From contig JAKTNV010000024.1 of NCBI GenBank assembly GCA_022747635.1, positions 4,005,665 through 4,069,664 of the forward strand: a stretch of 64,000 bases of DNA, read 5' to 3'. The notes under the pieces were generated by a model, which searched no databases, had not been told where the DNA came from, and was given only the letters and a program-made list of their open reading frames with translations. The stretch is from Hetaerina americana. Lineage: Eukaryota > Arthropoda > Insecta > Odonata > Calopterygidae. A program made the position numbers and the translations under genes. Positions 11,036-21,853 of this stretch are shown here, piece by piece (the stretch's first letter is position 1; each line of letters opens with the position of its first letter).

Positions 11036-11116
11036 AATTGTAATTTTGGATGTCAGGCTGTGTTGTTAGGAGAGGCAAATAAATGTATAGTCGTTCATTC
11101 TGTGTCCATCCAAAAC

Positions 11117-12785
11117 TCAAACGATAAAAATACCTGGAATTATACAAAAATAATCCTTCATTCGATGGATTTTAAATTTTGACTTTGTTTGGGAAAGCGA
11201 TCCGCTCAACTGAAAAAGTTTATATATTTATTTAAGAAAATATACACAAAGTTGTAATTTACGAAAAAACTAATAACTCAAACGACTAGGGAATAATAAA
11301 TGAACATCAGTTTTACGAATAACAACCATTTGCATTTATTACTAGAAAAAAGTATGTCCTGCGCCTCCGATCTGCAAATTTTAATGATGATCGTATTTGA
11401 AAAATAAGCAGAAAATGTTGGTTTGCAGCAAGTGAAACATTCGATGTTTAAATTCTAGGTCAATAGTTTAAATGTAGTCATGGGTGGTATGTCTCTTGTT
11501 TTCAGACTTACGATTGGATTTTCGGTGCGATGTGGCCTCAAGCATCAGAAAAAGGCAGAAAAACCAAATATTCTCATAGTTCGAAATAGTTGAGGTCTTA
11601 GGGAACACCCTTGTGGATTGGTTGAGGAGGGGTTTGCCGGGAACAGTCTGGTATTTTATCCCCTTTCCCCATTTTAAATTAATTTTAATTTCCAATTGCC
11701 ATTTCCTCTTACTCAACTTTCTTGAATCGCAAGCCGTGTACGGAATTCTCCACTGCTGGGCGTTGGGTTGAAGGAGAGAGAGATTTTTATTTCTCCCGCG
11801 CAAGGATCTCAGCCCTACTGGCGATCGGACTTCCACTCGTCTCAAGGGTGGCTCCTGTATTTCTCCATTCAACCAGATTTCGTCAGTTCCCTTTCTTCCC
11901 CTTTCACTCAATCGCCCACTCTAGAGCCACTCGTTTAAAAGCGGAGGGGTGTCCGTTTTCCTTCTATCCTTCAACAGTCCCTTCCAACTTCCTTTATTTA
12001 TTTCATCAGGGCCCTCGATTGATTCGGCGGTTGCTTTAGCAACCGAACTTTCCCATCAAACTGACTTGTTCTCATTCTCCCTGCCCTTCCTCCTCCCTGC
12101 ACCCTACGATCCGTCACTTAACCTCTAGGTATTTTTCTTAAATACGCCCTGAAGTAAGCCGAGTCCCCAGGGAGCCAAAAGTCGTCATTTTGCAGTTATT
12201 TGCAGTTATTCCACTGATGCATCCATCGGAAAGCATGCAATTTGTTCTATGAAATTTTGTACTTTGCTTCCAAAATGGATAATTCTCTTCCTCACAACAT
12301 AGATTGAGCACCGCGTAGGTTTTGAATGACCGCAACTCATGTGCTGAATGAAAATTTTGGTGTCATTACATGATAATGTTTGTAATGCTTTGTATGAGAA
12401 ACTCTTAGGCAAAAAGCTCCTTTAAATTAGTCTGTGAACATACATATAATGAAATCCTGAAAGCTTATCTGATGAACATAAATAGTGCACTCGCCACTGA
12501 AAACGCATAGGACTGGCTGCTATGGATAAATTAAGCAAAACTCATGTAAGATGCTTTAGATCTATACAAAATTCTTGCGGTGATAAATTGGACTAATTAG
12601 AAGAGTCTCTATAATCTTGTTGAATCGAAACACTAGTATTTCTTGTGAGACACCATGTACCTACTTCTGTTAAGTACCTGCTCCAAATGGGCCACTTAAG
12701 CACAGCAATGCATTTGTATGTTCCCTCAATTACACCAACAGCAGGGGAAGACAATTATAGCGGTCACTATCAGTGTGTAGCATAT
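11117..12785. other. No gene recognised; one 147-codon frame of unknown meaning
   Basis: The minus strand has an open frame at 11468-11911 (147 codons), basic and low in family signal. Neighbouring plus-strand frames overlap it. I do not recognise it and give no function. The remainder is AT-rich. Confidence 0.4.
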
Positions 12786-12791
12786 GATTAG

Positions 12792-13740
12792 ATGTTAACC
12801 CCTTTCATAAATAGTTACCCTAATAAATCCTTTGGCCCGATCAAAAACCCACGCAAGGAAAAAACGTCGAAATATTCACCGTATATAGAAATCACATGTA
12901 AGAAATCGCCAGTAGATCTCAAGGTTCCCAGTGATTGGGAAACGGCTAATATACGAGCACCAATGCTCGTAGCACCAATATTTACAAACGGAGAAAAGGA
13001 GGAACCGAGCAATTACAGACCTATTTCCCCCTCATCCATAATGTGCAAGGTCATGGACCGTACGACTGCTAGTTCCATTGTGAGACACCTCGATACTCAG
13101 GAGTTGATAAAAAATGATCACGGTTTCCGAAAGAGTAGATCCTGCGAGACACTACTTGCGCTTTTAGGTCGTGATATTCTTATTTCGGGAGAGAGCAATA
13201 TTCCAGTGGATGCGGTTTTTCTACACTTTAAGAGAGCTTTCGACAAGGTATCTCATAGTAAACTACTCACAAAGCTAGAAGCATATAGTATGATATAGAT
13301 AAAGAAATCCTGGATTAGATTTAAGACTTTTTAATGGTCGGGTTCAAAGAGTAGTGATGGATGGAGTTAGCTCTAATATAGTAGAATACACTTCGGGTGT
13401 TCCATAGAGAAGGGCTATCGGACCTATTTTATTTCCACTTAACGTTAGCGACATTGACACCATAGTCACTAGTAACGTACGTTTATTGCCGACGATGCAG
13501 TGGTTTACATAGATAACCAAACTCCTGAGGATTAAGCAGCTTTGGCAGAGGACCTAATGGCTATAGAACGCTGGTGCAACACATGGCAATTAGATTTAAA
13601 CTTAAAAAAGTGTATGGTGATGAATTTTTAGAAAAAGAGTAATCCCCTTCCGAACGCCTTCTCCATCAGGGACACTAAATGGAACTCGATTAAATACTTG
13701 GGCGTTGCCCTCACTCACGACGTCTCCTTGGTGACCCATA
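12792..13740 (+). pseudogene. CR1/Jockey-like reverse transcriptase, broken
   Basis: A 168-codon frame (12792-13298) has PSDWETANI, NYRPIS (RT region 1), HGFRKSRSCET (RT region 2) and AVFLHFKRAFDKVSHSKLL (motif A). In motif A the catalytic aspartate of the usual FLDF is histidine. A 5-bp insertion near 13286-13291, relative to copy C, shifts the frame. The remainder gives GRVQRVVMDGVSSNIVEYTS, GVP-stop (the usual GVPQG glutamine codon is TAG), then FIADDAVVY with the two palm aspartates at 13491-13496, KYLGV, and stops. Non-functional on at least three counts. Confidence 0.88.
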
Positions 13741-13742
13741 TA

Positions 13743-14299
13743 CAGGGTTCGTCCGGAAAATAAGTGTACTGAGCTCAGGAAAAAAAATGTATTACACTTT
13801 TACATATCTTAAGCTAATATTCCTCAAAATAGGACCCTTGTGAGTCGATACACTTGTTCCAGCGGCGTTCCCATTCCTGGAACGCTCCCGCGAAGGCATC
13901 ATCGGGAACCTCTCGAAGACTCGTCGTCGACCTCTTCTCTGCCCTCCACGAACATCTTGTGCCACCGAAAGATCATGTTTCTGGACATGGCTGACTCCCC
14001 GTAAGCCTGGTTAATCATACCGACAGTTTCGGTAGACGATTTCCCAAGCTTTACCGCAAATTTGATGGAATAACGCTGCTCCAAAAACTTCGGCATCGCG
14101 TTCCGTGACGTGGGTCGAGCGTGGAGGTTCGCGTTAACGGAGCTCCTCACTACACCACAGCTCAGAGCCGACTGCCTTTTTCAGCGTCGCTTGCCAACAT
14201 ACCCCCCTCCAATCGCAGCCCGTCAGAGCGGTGCTGGGCGCGCCTGGAGCGGCGCGCCCAGCCCAGGAGTCAGTAAACTTATTTTCCGGACGAACCCTG
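13743..14299 (-). mobile_element. Mariner internal-deletion derivative, copy 2
   Basis: This is the same element as 1937-2507. It has matching terminal repeats (one mismatch on the right side) and TA on both sides (13741-13742, 14300-14301). It is inserted into the RT of CR1-like copy A; the RT sequence continues directly on the far side, so the insertion is younger than the retrotransposon copy. It has one less 14-bp GC-rich unit than copy 1. Confidence 0.92.
13814..14150 (-). pseudogene. Mariner transposase ends, copy 2
   Basis: The 83-codon N-terminal frame (13899-14150) encodes the same protein as copy 1, followed after a frameshift by the C-terminal AFQEWERRWNKCID piece ending at 13814. 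The identical break shows that both copies descend from one deleted source, not from two independent deletions. Confidence 0.88.
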
Positions 14300-14570
14300 T
14301 ATAGGGACGATGTGGACAAGCTAACTAAAAATTAGGATTTATTAGAAGAGAACTGGGTAAATGTGATAGAAAGTCAAAGATAAATGTTATCTTTCGATCG
14401 TTTGGCCTTGTAAAAAATATCCTACTACTATATGGGATTCTCGTGAAGTTGGATTGTTTGCCGAATTGGATCGGGTACAGCATATATGATCCTGATTTGT
14501 AAACGTGGTTATTATAAACACTTTACTGTATCAAAATTAAGTGGGTAGTTTGAAATGATCTCGAAATCAC

Positions 14571-15484
14571 CACCAGGTGTCAGCGCTGGCACAATTAGTT
14601 TACATCATAGTAATCCTTCATGAGTAAACACGTAATGTGTCCGTACTCTGGGAAGAGATCTGGGATGTGGACGTCTCTCTTTTGTTGTTCCCGGTTGGTG
14701 ATTTGTGAAGATGAAAAATATTGAGATTCGAGCATGCGATTAAATACTTCGTAAAGGAAGGTGTGAAAGCAAAGGAAATTCATACCGACTCTCAGAATAC
14801 TCTGGGAGACTCTGCTTCTTCATATTCAGCTGTTGTCAAGTGGACAAGGTGACAGCTTATATCGTTTTGTCTGCAAGCCACCGCTAGGATGAGTGACAGG
14901 GGGTGATTCAGGACCGTAATGATGCCCCAATAATAAAGTATCTCTCCATTTTTAGATACAATGTACATATAAGTACACTTTTTCAAATAATATAGAACAT
15001 GATAACGACAGGTACATGCACTGCGGCATCTAAGTGAGATATACTTCTCCACACATTCTAGAGGATCGGTTAGTAATGAGAAGAACAACAAAAAAGGTGA
15101 GATGACATGATGACAACATACTAGGCTACTTTGAATGAATGAATGCCACTCAGTTTTATTATTATTGGTTTTCCCAATTTGTTACCAACTAATTCAACAA
15201 GAATGGGCATGGTCCCATGGTGAAGGTATTCGGGACATTCATTTAAGAGCACACACTGTCTGATTAAGTGTTTGCCAGGTTCATAAGTAATGGCCCCATT
15301 GCGATCAGTCAAACAGATGATGTTGGAACTCCAGGAGGTGCCCTTAAAATATGGTCATATCAAAATACAAAGAATTAATAATCGGGCTTTTGTTGCGTTT
15401 TATTTAGTTATCATTTCCATTACCACTAATCTATTAATTAAGGGGCGTCATCCGTTTTTTGAGCGTATTTTGCTGTGATTTTGA
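14571..15484. other. No gene recognised
   Basis: Minus-strand frames at 14595-14783, 14792-15091 and 15121-15312 are short and unrecognised. A CR1-like 3'-end scrap lies at 14870-14925. Confidence 0.45.
14870..14925 (-). mobile_element. CR1-like 3' end scrap, antisense
   Basis: GCAAGCCACCGCTAGGATG followed by GTGACAGGGGGTGA matches, in antisense, the 3' terminal motif of the CR1/Jockey-like family seen at 17268, 17766, 18290-18412, 21823 and 22574. Confidence 0.65.
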
Positions 15485-16960
15485 AAGCGTGCAAAAGTGT
15501 CCCAGTGGTACTCATCCATGTGGAACGGCACTGCGCAAATTTCCCCATATCGAACACAAAGTCACACACACACGTGTTCAGATACTCCCCGTTCAGACCC
15601 TCACCTCCCTCGAATCCTTTTTCCTCTGAACCCTGCGACCCTCTTAGGCTCTCCCCATCACATCACGGCCCTCGTGCGACCCACACCCCATTCTTCCACC
15701 CCTCAACCTCTCCCTCCTGTGGCCAGACTCGCAGAAAGGGGCACTCAAGCACGCGCGCCAATATGCTCAAGGCACTGCCGCCGTGATCGTCGCCTTCTCT
15801 TTATTTGCCCTCGGTGGCGAGTACGACGACACCCGCGCGAGGAGCTTAATCAACGCCTGGGGCTTGAGTGAGCCGTTCCCCGGCCCTCACCTTCTTTCCC
15901 CTGGGACACGGTGTTTGCACCAAAAAGGTGTCCTCCACCTGTGTTTGTGAATGCACGCGCGCCTTGCCAACACATCCGCCCATTCGCCCACCCCGCGGAT
16001 GCTGCGGTTTGCGGAGGAGGACGAAAAGGAGACCCTCTGTTCCTTATCTAGTCCTGGCGACCCTTTTCCCATCCCTCCCTCTTTCTCCCTCGCCTTAATG
16101 GCATGCCGTGCAGTCCGTTGCGAGTGATTTTAACCCTCGCCCCACTTCACCTCTGAAAGAGAGGGGGGTGTGCATGTCTGCGTTAGTTTGTGTGATCCGA
16201 TGGTAAGGATGAATGGGGGAGTGCGGGTCACGGTATGCACATTTCAAAGGACCCGACGCCCCGTCCTCCTCTCCCCCTTCCTTCCCCCAGCGGCATTCCA
16301 GCGGCGTCCACCCGATCGCACCTTTGGCACGTCGCCCTCGTGCGTCTTTGTATCCCACTCCCACTCGGTGTCGGTGCTCGCATGTTTGTGTGTCGTGTGT
16401 CGCGTCGTGATGACCACACCGAAAGGAATCGTCCTGCGCATCGTTCACGCGTGCAATACCGCCTCGCCTTCGCTACCCACCTCCCGCTCGCCCCTTGTCT
16501 CCTCCCCCCCCCCCCCCCAGCGACCTTCCCCTTCGCCTCCGAACTCTCTGCGGTGAACCGCTCCGAGCTTCCAGGTTGCTATTACAGGCGGCCGTCCATG
16601 CTGGACCGTCTGACACCCTCCCTCTCTCTCTCCCTCCCCTTCGCACTTTCTCCGTCTCCCTCCTTCATCCGCCGCCCACTTCCCTTTGATTAGCCGACTT
16701 TATCTTAAGTGCCTCATTCAGCAGGGTGTGCGACGGTTCGTCGGGTGTGGGATCGGTCGCCGGCAGCGGTGGAGGCGCCGTCCTACATTGCCGAGAGCGA
16801 TTGCACACGGAATCGCACATTCGAGTCCTGAATGAAAAGGGGCGCTTTCGATTTCGTGAGCTTCGTCACCTCGTGCCCCTAGTGTCGATTGAAACGCCCG
16901 GCTACCGCTTGTTCATTTGCTCACACGGAATATGCGCCCTTCGCGGGTGATCTACCCCGT
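15485..16960. other. Long CpG-rich, pyrimidine-skewed island
   Basis: About 1.4 kb of GC-rich DNA with many CpGs (CACGCGCGCC, ACCCGCGCGAGG) and a strong C/T bias on the plus strand. It includes a run of 15 C at 16504-16518 followed by AG. Frames up to 152 codons occur in all phases because stops are rare; they are low in complexity (P, S, R rich) and unrecognised. The region resembles an unmethylated island or promoter. No gene is claimed. Confidence 0.5.
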
Positions 16961-17267
16961 TCCATTTCTCAATCGGCTCATGGGTGTCAAATGAGAACAC
17001 GGACGGGGTCCTCCTCAAAATGGCAAATAAGCGTGAGGGTTGCAACACAACCCAGTAAACCTTTCTCCGAACGAAATGAAGATTTTTCAAACGATTTTTT
17101 GAGAGCAAAAGGAAATGAACACATGGAGATGTATATTGTCTTTTGTCTTATATATACAGTTGTAGGACAAGAGTGCATTATAATTACATGATATAAAATG
17201 CGCAGTATGGGTAGAAGTAAGACAATCCTTTTCCTATTAAATATAATTTTCAGAATAATTTGCATAG

Positions 17268-17405
17268 TACCCTGCAATTCACCGCTATGGTGTGTGTCAT
17301 GGGGTGACTAAACACCAGATTACCCTCCTTGACATAAAACACATTTCCCTCCTAGCGCGGTGGGACAAACGTTACTTATTCTGATCCCGTTATCGTTTGT
17401 GGGAA
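17268..17405 (-). mobile_element. CR1-like 3' end, antisense
   Basis: It starts AGTACCCTGCAA, has ACCGCTATGGTGTGTG, an ACACCAGA block, and ends in ATCCCGTTATCGTTTGTGG. Antisense, that last block corresponds to the CCACGAACGATAAGGGAT end of the coding region (PRTIRD). It is colinear with 22574-22705. It lies head-on against the plus-strand RT fragment that begins near 17430. Confidence 0.75.
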
Positions 17406-17429
17406 AAAACGACGTCAACGTTAACATAA

Positions 17430-18412
17430 AAATAACGTTAACGACATTAAATCCGAAGTCAATGGTAAGACACATTTATTTGCCAACGATGCAGGGGTTA
17501 ACATAGATTCCTGAGGATAAAGCAGATTTTGCATATGACCTCAACGCTATACAACGCTGGGAGACATTTGACAATTAGAATTAAGCCTAAAAAACTGCGT
17601 AGTGATGCATTTTCGGAAAAAGCGCAATTCCCTCTCGAACACCTAGTGCTACAAAAAACACCGAAACGGAATGTGTAGACTCGATTAAATACTTAGGCGT
17701 CACCCTCACTCACGACTCTCCAGAGTGAAGCACATACGGGGAATATGTATTTTTTAGTATTATTAGTACCCTGCAAGCCACCGCTAGGGTGTATGTCGGG
17801 TGTGAATAGACACCAGACTAATTTTGACGGGAAAATTCTTACCCCTTCCGTAGTAGGCAAGCTATAAAAAAATTAGGATTTACTGGAAGAGTGTTAGATA
17901 AATGTGATGAAGAGGTTAAAGAAAAATGTTATCTTTCGCTGGTAAGGCCTCATTTAGAATATGCTGCTAGTAAATGGGATCCTCAAGAAGTTGGATTGAT
18001 TGCCGAATTGAATCGCGTTCAGCGTAGAAGATCCAGATTTCTAAAACGATATTATGATAAACTGAGTACCATATCATATTTATTAGAGGAGCTAGGCTGG
18101 GAACCACTCACTTAGCGAAGGTTCAATTACAGACAGATTATATCTCTTGCATTAATTGGAAGGATGTCGTCTTAGCAGTGACGTTGAAAATGTATTATTA
18201 CCGTCATCCTACAACGATAGGAGAGATAATGTCCGTAAAATGATGTAGATTGAATATAGAATAGGAAGATTTAAGATGTCATTTTTTCCACGAACGATAA
18301 GGGATCAGAAAAACGTATACCGATCGCGGAAGGGGTAAATATGTTCGGGTCAAAATTAGTCTGATGTTTATTCACCCCCTGTCACACACCCTAGCAGTGA
18401 CTTGCATTGTAT
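17430..18412 (+). pseudogene. CR1/Jockey-like retrotransposon copy B, RT to 3' end
   Basis: The copy begins in the RT palm: VNDIKSEVNGKTHLFANDAG, where the catalytic pair ADD reads AND (first Asp codon replaced by AAC at 17485-17487). KYLGVTLTHD follows. It is then interrupted by an antisense 3'-end piece (17745-17862). It resumes with a 74-codon frame (17891-18115) containing LSLVRPHLEYAASKWDP, RVQRRRSRFLKRYY and LLEELGWEPLT, the typical C-terminal domain of this group. The end of the frame (FFPRTIRD) lies near 18285-18305 and the 3' motif at 18360-18412. Stops and shifts make it dead. Confidence 0.85.
17745..17862 (-). mobile_element. Nested antisense CR1-like 3' end
   Basis: Starting at AGTACCCTGCAAGCC (17766), the segment matches in antisense the last ~100 bp of the family, with its A/T-rich tail (TATTTTTTAGTATTATT) at the left. 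The RT of copy B stops at the KHI region on the left and resumes at GKL..KLGF on the right, so this is a 5'-truncated insertion into copy B. Target duplications were not clear. Confidence 0.7.
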
Positions 18413-19465
18413 TAAAAAATACTATGAAATATTATTAATAATTAAAATTTTACGATACCCCTTCGTATGGTCTAAGCGAGCTCCGTGGATGACTGTTTTT
18501 TTCGATACTATTGAATATTCAGTCAATAACTTGCATCGATATGCTTAAATCTTTTGTATAAATTAGCATTTCTCGCTCAGCGATCATTCTTTCATGCAAC
18601 AAAAAATGTTTCTCTGCAACGAACCAGAAAGCATTCTAAATGAGTCACAATTTTCCATGATTCCACGAAACAGTGAATAGGCTCTCAAATTGAAAATGTG
18701 ATCATCTCTAATGCGATTAGTTTAATAAAATGCTCAAATCACGCAGTACCTCCTCGCACTCTCCCTTAGCTTTTTTGCCTGTCATGCTTGCGTAATTTTT
18801 CCGCTTTCCATTCAGTAGTCAATGCTTCCATAATAAGCTTACATCGAAGATCCGGCTAAATTACTACTTCATAACCAATTATATCCGCTTACACTGGCAT
18901 TAATGACGTAAGCTGTTAATATATCAGCGGGAACAAATAAACATTTCCCAGTGTAACGGAACCTCTCTCTAAAAGTAATCAACCTCTCGTTAATCCCCGA
19001 CGTCTGCTTGTTGCATAATCTTGCCGTCATATGCGCAATTAATCCACATATACCACGCGCATCCCGAGGGCAGCGTAAACGACTCACCGCATTTCCCTCC
19101 CCTGCCACATTGTCAGGTTATACCATCGAAATTCTTCCCAAAGAACCCCTCGCATTACCGCAAAAAATAGTGTTCCTGAGTCTCTCAGATCGTGTCGCCG
19201 TCCGTCGTGGAATTCGCGCGCCGGTTTACCGACAGAGAGTTCTCATTTTTATCCTACCCTTTGTTCAGGCGACCGAGGGGGTTGGGACTGTGGGGAAATG
19301 AGGCTGCATAATCATAAATAGCTAGTGAATTTATTTATTAGTTAAGCAGGTCAAGACATAAATTCACACAATAAATTAGCGTTCGTTGAGCCTAAGGAAA
19401 TTATTCTTTTTTACAGTTGTAATTTTTATTGTTTTAACCTACCCTTTGTTTTAAAATTTGGCATT
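18413..19465. other. No gene recognised
   Basis: AT-rich DNA; frames at 18869-19108 (minus) and 19008-19301 (plus) overlap and are unrecognised. Confidence 0.45.
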
Positions 19466-19480
19466 TTCGATAGAATAAGG

Positions 19481-20226
19481 ATGACCGGTGAATGCGTGGC
19501 TCTGAGGGCTCGTATCGCTGCGTTGGAAGGTATCGGGTCTGAGTTTCGATCAAAGGTTGAAGATTATTCTTCTACAGAAGGACATGACTCTGGGTGGAAT
19601 CGCGAATACGCCACGCCAATGGGACTGCATGGATTCGCCCGGTATACAACAAGCGGTGGTATGATCGAAAGGCCGCCCAGGGTCCGGTGTAAAGATGAGG
19701 GAAATGTGCGATTCCAGAAACTGGAAGATAGGAAGGTCATCTGGCGCTGTATCGGAGGGAAGTTTATGCTACGTCTAGGGATGGGAGATGCGAAGGCGAA
19801 TCTCATCCCTGTCTCCAACAGGTATCAGGTGCTAAAGGAGGATAACTCGGTCTGCAGCCCCTACCTCCGCCCACGTGAGAGCACCACCCAGAGGAAACCG
19901 TCGGAGTGAAAAGGGGGGATTCTAGTGATAGGTAGCAGTAACCTCAAACATCAGACGATTAATGGTCCCATTGAGGTAAAAGGCAAAACCATGATGGTGT
20001 GAGTCCGCGACTGGTGCATTCGGAGTGGCGGCGTTTCCCAGGCAATGGAGGCGGTTGGATCGGCGGCTGCGGGCACGAGGTGCTCCAGGCTCGTGGCTCA
20101 TGTTGGCGTCAACTATGTCGTGGACCGCGGATCTGAATATATTCTGCATTCCTTAGGGTGGATGTGGGTGGATGGCGTAGAGGGGGCCGCTCGCGATCTG
20201 CAGCCTTTCCCGAGGACTGATCGTTG
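19481..20226 (+). pseudogene. CR1-like ORF1 with esterase-like segment
   Basis: The first frame (142 codons) starts MTGECVALRARIAALEG, a short heptad-like helix, and later has VRFQKLEDRKVIWR. A stop follows at 19907. The next stretch gives VIGSSN (19924-19941) and later HVGVNYVVDRGSEYILHSLG (20098-20157). VIGSSN and H.G.N.V resemble blocks of SGNH/GDSL hydrolases, which occur in ORF1 of CR1-group elements. Catalytic residues cannot be confirmed. ORF1 proteins bind element RNA; the role here is family knowledge, not seen. Confidence 0.55.
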
Positions 20227-20239
20227 AACTCTGGTTTGG

Positions 20240-21170
20240 AGCCGAGTGGAAGAGTTTAATCAGAAGTTGTGTAATTTCTGCAGGTATATCGGAAGAGATT
20301 TCAATATCCCATCTATTGATTGGAGCACATATGGTTTTGAAACGGGGGGGTCAAGATACAGATACCTGCGAGTCGCTATTGAATTCTTTTACGTCGAGCT
20401 CCTTGCATCAAGTTGTCACTTTACCAATTAGAAGTGATAATATTCATGATTTTTTAGCAACGAAAATACTTGAAAAGTCCTTACTATAGTAACTATCATA
20501 GGAATTAGTGACCACAAGGTGGTAAGTTTTCGCTTCACAGTGTCAGAAAAAAGGAGCCAAAAAGAAAAATTAGCATGTTTAATGAAGGGGACTGCAATGG
20601 TCTAAAGTGAATGCTGTAGAGTCAATTTACAAATTTTAAGAAAGACGGTAATCACCGAAATACTGGGAGCATATGGAATCACTTCCTTGGCATGATATGA
20701 TGAGCAGTCAACAAATTCATTCCCATTAAATTTATAAACGATACAGGAAACACGGATCTTAGATGGTACAACGCATGTAAAAAAAAGCATTGCGATGTCA
20801 CGCAAGATGAAAAAAAATATGAGAGATGATACCTCTTGCGAAAAAAGGAATGAGGTCACTTGCTATTATTAGATATCCAGGGAAAATGCCAAGAATAAAT
20901 TCCAGAAAGCGTTTAGCGAATTCAAAAGGAAAATATTAGTGGATAATTTGAAAGAGAATCCGAAAGCATTTTGGTCGTACGCCAGGCACTTTCAGGGAAT
21001 AATTCATCAGTTAATTCTTTCCATACCAATAAAGGCGAAAGTGTATCCAGCAGTTAGGAAAAATCCAACAATAAAACTCCTTTCAAAGCGTCTTCATCAA
21101 TGTCTCACCAAATATATACGACAGCTTATTTCGTTCGTTCCCAATTTGCCGATTCGTTCCCACTAACCGA
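20240..21170 (+). pseudogene. CR1-like endonuclease end and linker
   Basis: GRDFNIPSIDWSTYGFETGG (20292-20351) matches the GDFN.P.IDW motif of APE-type endonucleases. Downstream frames give a GISDHKVV-like match (20499-20523), then FKRKILVDNLKENPKAFWSY (20926-20985), the typical linker leading into the RT. Several shifts and stops separate these pieces. Confidence 0.72.
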
Positions 21171-21348
21171 TGCCCATAATTGAATTAACATATATTGAAA
21201 TATAAAGTTTGTTGAAAAATATTAAACCTAAAAAATCCTCCAGGCCCGATCAAATATCCGGTCGTAAAAGTATACATGTATGGATAAGGATCTAGCGTCG
21301 GAAGTTGCACCGTATCTATAAATCATATTTAAGAACTCGCTAGTATAT

Positions 21349-21744
21349 CTCAAGGTTCCCAGTGATTGGGAAACGGCTAATATACGAGCACCAATGCTCG
21401 TAGCACCAATATTTACAAACGGAGAAAAGGAGGAACCGAGCAATTACAGACCTATTTCCCCCTCATCCATAATGTGCAAGGTCATGGACCGTACGACTGC
21501 TAGTTCCATTGTGAGACACCTCGATACTCAGGAGTTGATAAAAAATGATCACGGTTTCCGAAAGAGTAGATCCTGCGAGACACTACTTGCGCTTTTAGGT
21601 CGTGATATTCTTATTTCGGGAGAGAGCAATATTCCAGTGGATGCGGTTTTTCTACACTTTAAGAGAGCTTTCGACAAGGTATCTCATAGTAAACTACTCA
21701 CAAAGATAGAAGCATATGATATAGATAAAGAAATCCTGGATTAG
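21349..21744 (+). pseudogene. CR1-like RT start, near-identical to copy A
   Basis: The frame at 21394-21744 (116 codons) holds NYRPIS, HGFRKSRSCET and AVFLHFKRAFDKVSH, with the same D-to-H change in motif A as copy A. It ends IDKEILD and a stop at 21742-21744, where the sequence departs from copy A. Against 12918-13318 it differs by one substitution (21705 region, C to A) and lacks a 5-bp insertion. Confidence 0.9.
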
Positions 21745-21853
21745 TTTACACCCAACTTTCACTTCTTGTTCATGGTAACCTTATTTCTGGAGAAAACAAT
21801 GTAGCAGTGGACATTTGTGGTCAGTACCCAGACACCCTAGCGGTGGCTTACAG
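21745..21853 (+). mobile_element. CR1-like scrap: RT region 2 joined to 3' end
   Basis: HGNLISGENNVAVDI (21769-21812) repeats the RT region 2 to motif A segment of copy C in a diverged form. It is joined directly to CACCCTAGCGGTGGCTTAC (21833-21851), the sense 3' terminal motif of the family. The RT between them is deleted. Confidence 0.65.

Larger units (their letters stand above)
9608..11116 (+). mobile_element. RTE-type retrotransposon with internal deletion
   Basis: The copy starts with the same 5' UTR as the element at 62865 (GTGGAAGGGCTTGTGCG, then GTCACCCAT, AGGTCGAA and a GGCAACGGGAAACCACCTC-like block). The first 91 codons of the coding region follow at 9879-10154. After a decayed stretch (10155-10440), the plus strand carries the C-terminal part of an RTE polyprotein. 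This has a FMYLGGVF motif (10534-10560), then LMWNVFLYGAETESLK (10694-10743), a polybasic stretch, and a tail ending in GTGTCCATCCAAAAC (11101-11115). The catalytic RT core is missing. The 5' and 3' ends are kept, as in a non-autonomous deletion derivative, though later decay could also explain it. Confidence 0.82.
12790..14560 (+). mobile_element. CR1/Jockey-like retrotransposon copy A, split by mariner element
   Basis: A non-LTR RT runs from the KVPSDWETANI region through palm motifs to the start of the C-terminal domain. It is interrupted at 13741-14301 by the mariner derivative and resumes at 14302 (KLTKN, then GFIRREL-like). Homology fades near 14550. The 5' end (ORF1, endonuclease) is absent. 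The copy shares a 396-bp almost identical block with copy C at 21349-21744. Confidence 0.85.
19470..21744 (+). mobile_element. CR1/Jockey-like retrotransposon copy C, ORF1 to RT start
   Basis: This is the longest copy of the family in the window. It has an ORF1-like frame (19481-19909), an SGNH/GDSL-like segment, the end of an APE-type endonuclease (20270-20440), the endonuclease-RT linker (20880-21170) and the first RT motifs. It breaks at 21744 and is followed by a scrap of a second copy. Many frameshifts and deletions are present. Confidence 0.78.

Noticed and set aside
11468..11911. 147-codon minus frame
   Set aside because: No family resemblance, and no supporting splice or start context; kept only as a note in the region entry.
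16170..16693. Overlapping frames of 117-152 codons
   Set aside because: Four phases are open at once in a GC-rich, C/T-rich tract. Product composition is P/S/R rich.
17757..18412. A 650-bp element with terminal inverted repeats
   Set aside because: The inverted ends are the 3' termini of two CR1-like copies in opposite orientation, and the RT runs across the left one, so it is nesting, not a DNA transposon.
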